From Candidatus Zixiibacteriota bacterium (GTDB lineage: Bacteria; Zixibacteria; MSB-5A5; GN15; PGXB01), in contig JAUVBC010000072.1 of assembly GCA_030591405.1 (NCBI GenBank), positions 1-9,141 on the forward strand: 9,141 nt of DNA. The letters are read 5' to 3'. The notes below the pieces were generated by a model. The model had not been told where the DNA came from, ran no database searches, and was given only the letters and a program-made list of their open reading frames with translations. Positions 6,997-9,141 of this stretch are shown in pieces; the first letter of the stretch is position 1, and every line of letters begins with the position of its first letter. The position numbers and the translations under genes were made by a program.

Positions 6997-7605
6997 TTAG
7001 TTTTCACAATCGGGCGGGGGACCGGAATTATGATAATAATTAATTATATACATGGCATCGGCAACATTGATGTTACCGGAATTATCAACATCACCGCCCC
7101 CCGGATACGCCGGCGGCGGTCCATCACCATAAAGAAAAGATAACAGATAAGCCAAATCGATATTATCAAAAGATAGGTCGCCGTTAACATCAGCGCAGGA
7201 GACTTTGGGGATTTCGGCGATATTAACAATATTGGACCAGTTGTAAACTTCGTCGGCTACCCTGATTGCAAAATAATAATGTCGATCAATTAACAAATTC
7301 TCAAAAATGCAGGAATCTTTTCTTCCCGCCATTGATGGCGTCGGCAGATTTTGTGCCTGCATGGCTGATTGCCACCAAAAGGCAGTATCGGTTCCAACCG
7401 GTTCGGTTGAATAGCGGACATCATAATACGATGCCTGACCAAGAAAATTATCATCACCGCTTGCTGTCCAGATCAGCTTAACCTGATTATGACCTGTTTG
7501 GCTGTAAAGTTCGGAAGGTACGAAGACAATTATTGATAATAATAGTATCAGGAAAACCGCAATTGGCCGTAGATTATGGCCGATTGTTCCCGACAAGGCA
7601 AACAT
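6997..7605 (-). CDS. Secreted Fn3-like/dockerin type I repeat protein (paralogue B)
   Basis: The frame is open from an ATG at 7635, but I place the start at 7605 (202 residues). AGGAG (7616-7612) lies six bases before it, and the block GAAYTACAGGAG is shared with the start region of paralogue A. A signal peptide (hydrophobic 15-29, IAVFLILLLSIIVFV) probably ends near S35. Residues 42-135 form a fibronectin-III-like domain (LIWTASGDD to ADEVYNWSNIVNIA). Two dockerin loops follow: D139-x-N141-x-D143-x3-D147-x2-D150 and D172-x-D174-x-S176-G-x2-N180-x2-D183, and the protein ends in GPPPDC. By hand count 54 of 96 aligned positions of the Fn3-like part match paralogue A, so the pair arose by duplication. 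Cysteines 99, 137 and 200 are shared. Binding partner and role are unknown. Confidence 0.85.
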   Translation of the reverse strand: MFALSGTIGHNLRPIAVFLILLLSIIVFVPSELYSQTGHNQVKLIWTASGDDNFLGQASYYDVRYSTEPVGTDTAFWWQSAMQAQNLPTPSMAGRKDSCIFENLLIDRHYYFAIRVADEVYNWSNIVNIAEIPKVSCADVNGDLSFDNIDLAYLLSFLYGDGPPPAYPGGGDVDNSGNINVADAMYIINYYHNSGPPPDCEN

Positions 7606-7758
7606 CTGGTTCTCCTGTAATTCCATGGTTATCATAGTGTTCGAATGAATTGGCCGAAGCGAAGGAAAAGTGAATTTCTGTTTTGTAGACCGTAATCATT
7701 TTATTTTTAACTCAAACTACCAACTTGGAGTATTGCAATATTTTTTATCTCGCCATTT

Positions 7759-7919
7759 CTATAACGGTTTATACTCATAGTTGCAAGATAAAACTAATAT
7801 TTTTTCCTTTAGATCGAAGTCCATTGCGGTTTCGACAATTTTACTACAAAATTTTGTACCGAGATCCCAAAACGATCCATAAAATTCTTTATAAGTGGTT
7901 TCACCATCTTTCGTTACAG
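7759..7919 (-). pseudogene. Possible 3' remnant of a truncated gene
   Basis: On the minus strand this stretch reads as about 53 residues that look protein-like (AVTKDGETTYKEFYGSFWDL, then TKFCSKIVETAMDFDL and a short tail) and ends in a stop at 7759-7761. The open frame continues upstream to 8055, but there it runs through the palindromes and direct repeats and gives low-complexity, cysteine- and arginine-rich sequence. I infer a gene whose 5' part was lost or replaced, the break lying at the repeat copy starting at 7920. I do not recognise the family, and a chance open frame is possible. Confidence 0.3.
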
Positions 7920-7940
7920 CAAAATGGGTTCCCTCCTTCG
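7920..7940. repeat. Short interspersed repeat, copy 1
   Basis: CAAAATGGGTTCCCTCCTTCG. It shares the CAAAATGGGTTC core with the copies at 8069 and 8120, then diverges. It borders the putative coding remnant. Confidence 0.5.
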
Positions 7941-7994
7941 AAGGACAGGTGCTTTTCCGTTTTTTGTGGCTGCAAAACATGCCACCAATGTGCG

Positions 7995-8016
7995 CGGCAG
8001 ATGTCCTCGTCTGCCG
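7995..8016. repeat. REP-like hairpin 1
   Basis: CGGCAGATG (7995-8003) pairs with CGTCTGCCG (8008-8016) in a 9-bp stem with one wobble around a TCCT loop. Its core CAGAYGTCCYCGTCTG is the inverse of hairpin 2, nine bases downstream. No T-tract follows, so it is not a standard terminator. Confidence 0.7.
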
Positions 8017-8024
8017 TGTTTCTT

Positions 8025-8050
8025 GTCTGCAGACGGGGACGTCTGCAGAC
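8025..8050. repeat. REP-like hairpin 2
   Basis: The 10-base palindrome GTCTGCAGAC occurs twice (8025-8034 and 8041-8050), separated by GGGGAC. Together they form an 11-bp perfect stem around a GGGA loop. Read on the minus strand its core is CAGACGTCCCCGTCTG, matching hairpin 1. The two therefore form an inverted pair like a bacterial interspersed mosaic element. Confidence 0.75.
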
Positions 8051-8068
8051 CACAATAATATATTGTCC

Positions 8069-8090
8069 CAAAAATGGCTTCGTTCCGTCG
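8069..8090. repeat. Short interspersed repeat, copy 2
   Basis: From 8069: CAAAAATGGCTTCGTTCCGT, then CG to 8090. It has one extra A and a G-to-C change against the other copies, and is followed by a T-run. It lies between hairpin 2 and copy 3. Confidence 0.5.
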
Positions 8091-8119
8091 TTTTTTATTT
8101 TTTTCATGCAATGTCATTT

Positions 8120-8139
8120 CAAAATGGGTTCGTTTCGTC
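8120..8139. repeat. Short interspersed repeat, copy 3
   Basis: CAAAATGGGTTCGTTTCGTC, followed by a degenerate echo AAAAACGGGTTTTCGCACG (8140-8158). The first 12 bases equal those of copy 1, and its right half resembles copy 2. Confidence 0.55.
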
Positions 8140-8269
8140 AAAAACGGGTTTTCGCACGATAAATGTGTAGTTAAATTGTAATTAATTATTCCATAATCAT
8201 ACATATACACAGCGGTGCGGATATGAATCAACAGTGATTTGGTGGGGAAAGTGATTAGAGGAGAATAAT

Positions 8270-8292
8270 GGCGGGATCACAGGGATCCCGCC
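8270..8292. repeat. GGGATC-type hairpin repeat, left copy
   Basis: GGCGGGATC (8270-8278) and GATCCCGCC (8284-8292) form a perfect 9-bp stem around ACAGG. The 17-base core 8272-8288 matches 9089-9105 at 16 of 17 positions in the same orientation, on the other side of the orphan gene. Confidence 0.75.
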
Positions 8293-8307
8293 CTACTTTA
8301 CTTTCCG

Positions 8308-8336
8308 AAGGGCCCGGAATTATATTTCGGGTCCTT
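8308..8336. terminator. Stem-loop after the orphan minus-strand gene
   Basis: AAGGGCCCG (8308-8316) pairs with CGGGTCCTT (8328-8336): nine pairs with one wobble and an 11-base A+T loop. It starts 11 bases past the stop of the minus-strand gene. No good T-tract follows on that strand, so termination or transcript protection is only a guess. Confidence 0.4.
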
Positions 8337-8346
8337 AATTTAATTC

Positions 8347-8955
8347 TTAATAATTTACCAAAAACAATTCCATAACTGCCGTTGAATCTTTATGAATCTT
8401 AGTAAAATGAAGTAGATAATCTTTTTCAAAAATAACCACTGGAATTAACGTGCCTTCATCTACACGTATATTTAACAAATAAATATAACAATTATGCGAC
8501 CGTTGATTATCCTTGGCATCATCTAAAACATTTACAGAATATAAACAAGTATCGATATTGATATCAATATAGCCATGATCGATTGAACTCACTCTATATT
8601 CAATGCTTAAATTATTCCCCAAAATTGATACATGCTCATTATCTTTTATATTGTAGGATTTCAAATATTTACCGAGCGCAGTAAGATTTTTGATACTGTC
8701 TTTAAGGATTAATTGCTGACTCTCATAATTTAGAATTGTGGCCTCTAATTTATTGTTTTTTTCTGCAACATTATTAATCTGTATAAGATATCCCTCATTT
8801 ATTGCAGGCTGTAATAGACCTGAATATATCGCCCAACATGCAAGAACACCAAAGGCAAACATTGTAATCGGGCTCGTAGCTAATATTTTATCGATCCACC
8901 ATTCTTTCAGCTGTTTTGATCTAAGACTCTTTTCCGATTTTTCGTTTTTTCCCAT
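8347..8955 (-). CDS. Orphan single-pass membrane protein with probable coiled coil
   Basis: The product has 202 residues and I do not recognise the family. The N-terminus (1-24) is rich in lysine and hydrophilic. A membrane segment is likely at about 28-48 (SPITMFAFGVLACWAIYSGLL), which by the positive-inside rule puts the C-terminal part outside the cytoplasm. Residues 56-92 are rich in N, E, K, Q, L and I with heptad-like spacing, suggesting a short coiled coil. The remaining 110 residues look like a small beta-rich domain (IEYRVSSIDHGYIDINIDTC, then CYIYLLNIRVDEG, LIPVVIF and LHFTKI) with cysteines near 136 and 156. GGAG lies eight bases before the ATG at 8955. The gene is visibly richer in A+T than dnaE and sits alone between two copies of one repeat, which hints at acquisition, though this is an inference. 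Function unknown. Confidence 0.68.
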   Translation of the reverse strand: MGKNEKSEKSLRSKQLKEWWIDKILATSPITMFAFGVLACWAIYSGLLQPAINEGYLIQINNVAEKNNKLEATILNYESQQLILKDSIKNLTALGKYLKSYNIKDNEHVSILGNNLSIEYRVSSIDHGYIDINIDTCLYSVNVLDDAKDNQRSHNCYIYLLNIRVDEGTLIPVVIFEKDYLLHFTKIHKDSTAVMELFLVNY

Positions 8956-9088
8956 CCTGCCAACTCCATTCTATAATTCTTCCCCCCTTAATTCCAGGGC
9001 GGCAATTGCAATATTAGTTATTACTTCTGCCGCTGATAACAATATCCAATATATAATTTTAGTAGTTTATACCAATCACAATTTCCGA

Positions 9089-9107
9089 CGGGATCGCAGG
9101 GATCCTG
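9089..9107. repeat. GGGATC-type hairpin repeat, right copy
   Basis: CGGGATCGCAGGGATCCTG. The 7-bp stem (9089-9095 with 9101-9107) is kept, with one G-T wobble, around GCAGG. It has the same orientation as the copy at 8270-8292. The sequence from here to the window end shows no gene I can support. Confidence 0.6.
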
Positions 9108-9141
9108 TACTGCTCCCCTTTAGTCAAGCAGTTTTTAAGAG

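Larger units (their letters stand above)
7606..8346. other. Gene-poor repeat island
   Basis: About 740 bases have no intact gene that I can support. From left to right they hold the upstream region of paralogue B (no convincing promoter), a 10-bp palindrome TATTGCAATA (7731-7740), a possible coding remnant on the minus strand (7759-7919), three copies of a short direct repeat (7920-8139), two strong hairpins (7995-8050), a hairpin repeat (8270-8292) and a further stem-loop (8308-8336). Open frames across the repeats occur on both strands and overlap each other, as expected for non-coding repeats. Confidence 0.6.

Noticed and set aside
7995..8016. Hairpin 1 as an intrinsic terminator
   Set aside because: There is no T-tract after the stem on either strand and no gene ends next to it.
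7995..8050. The hairpin pair as a CRISPR fragment
   Set aside because: There are only two units, in inverted orientation, with no regular spacers and no cas genes nearby.
7725..8170. Several overlapping open frames on both strands, up to 145 codons
   Set aside because: They overlap one another, run through palindromes and direct repeats, give cysteine- and arginine-rich or low-complexity products, and lack ribosome sites at their starts.
8268..8375. Plus-strand frame of 35 codons starting at ATG 8268 after GAGGAG
   Set aside because: The start is good, but the frame is made of the hairpin repeat and the antisense end of the orphan gene, and the product resembles no protein. Chance is more likely.
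8956..9141. Promoter for the orphan gene
   Set aside because: Several A+T-rich words occur on the minus strand, but no pair of boxes has both acceptable matches and a 16-18 base spacer.

Overview
The window looks like part of a chromosome from a Gram-negative bacterium of moderate G+C content. A lipobox lipoprotein, Sec-type signal peptides and a housekeeping replication gene all point that way. The two secreted proteins at 6090-7605 combine a fibronectin-III-like domain (a T-A-P/S-G-D-D start and an A-D-E-x-x-N-W-S end) with a C-terminal dockerin repeat pair ending in G-P-P-P-D-C. From memory this architecture is typical of candidate phylum Zixibacteria and relatives in the FCB group. That placement is an inference of moderate confidence; nothing here is a 16S-grade marker.

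Layout, left to right. Bases 1-569 are the 3' end of an enoyl-CoA hydratase (crotonase) gene, closed by a strong intrinsic terminator. Bases 647-1294 encode a LysE/RhtB-type membrane exporter. Bases 1392-4823 encode a full-length DNA polymerase III alpha subunit (dnaE). Bases 4898-5449 and 5466-5999 form a two-gene unit of extracytoplasmic thioredoxin-fold proteins: one Sec-exported with a CGYC site, the other a TlpA/ResA-like lipoprotein with a CPPC site. A bidirectional terminator at 6035-6064 separates this plus-strand block from two minus-strand paralogues encoding Fn3-dockerin proteins (6090-6707 and 6997-7605).

From about 7606 to 8346 there is little or no intact gene. This stretch holds a possible truncated coding fragment, three copies of a short direct repeat, a pair of strong REP-like hairpins, and one copy of a second hairpin-forming repeat. 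A second copy of that last repeat lies at 9089-9105. The two copies bracket an A+T-rich orphan gene (8347-8955, minus) for a single-pass membrane protein with a probable coiled coil.

How the genes relate. The plus-strand genes are mostly unrelated housekeeping functions (acyl-CoA metabolism, export, replication). The thioredoxin pair and the dockerin pair are both extracytoplasmic, and the dockerin proteins share three conserved cysteines, so a disulfide link is conceivable but unproven. I found no phage, transposase, CRISPR, toxin-antitoxin or recognised defence genes, and no tRNA or rRNA. The least explained parts are the structured leader upstream of the first dockerin gene, the repeat island, and the repeat-bracketed orphan gene.
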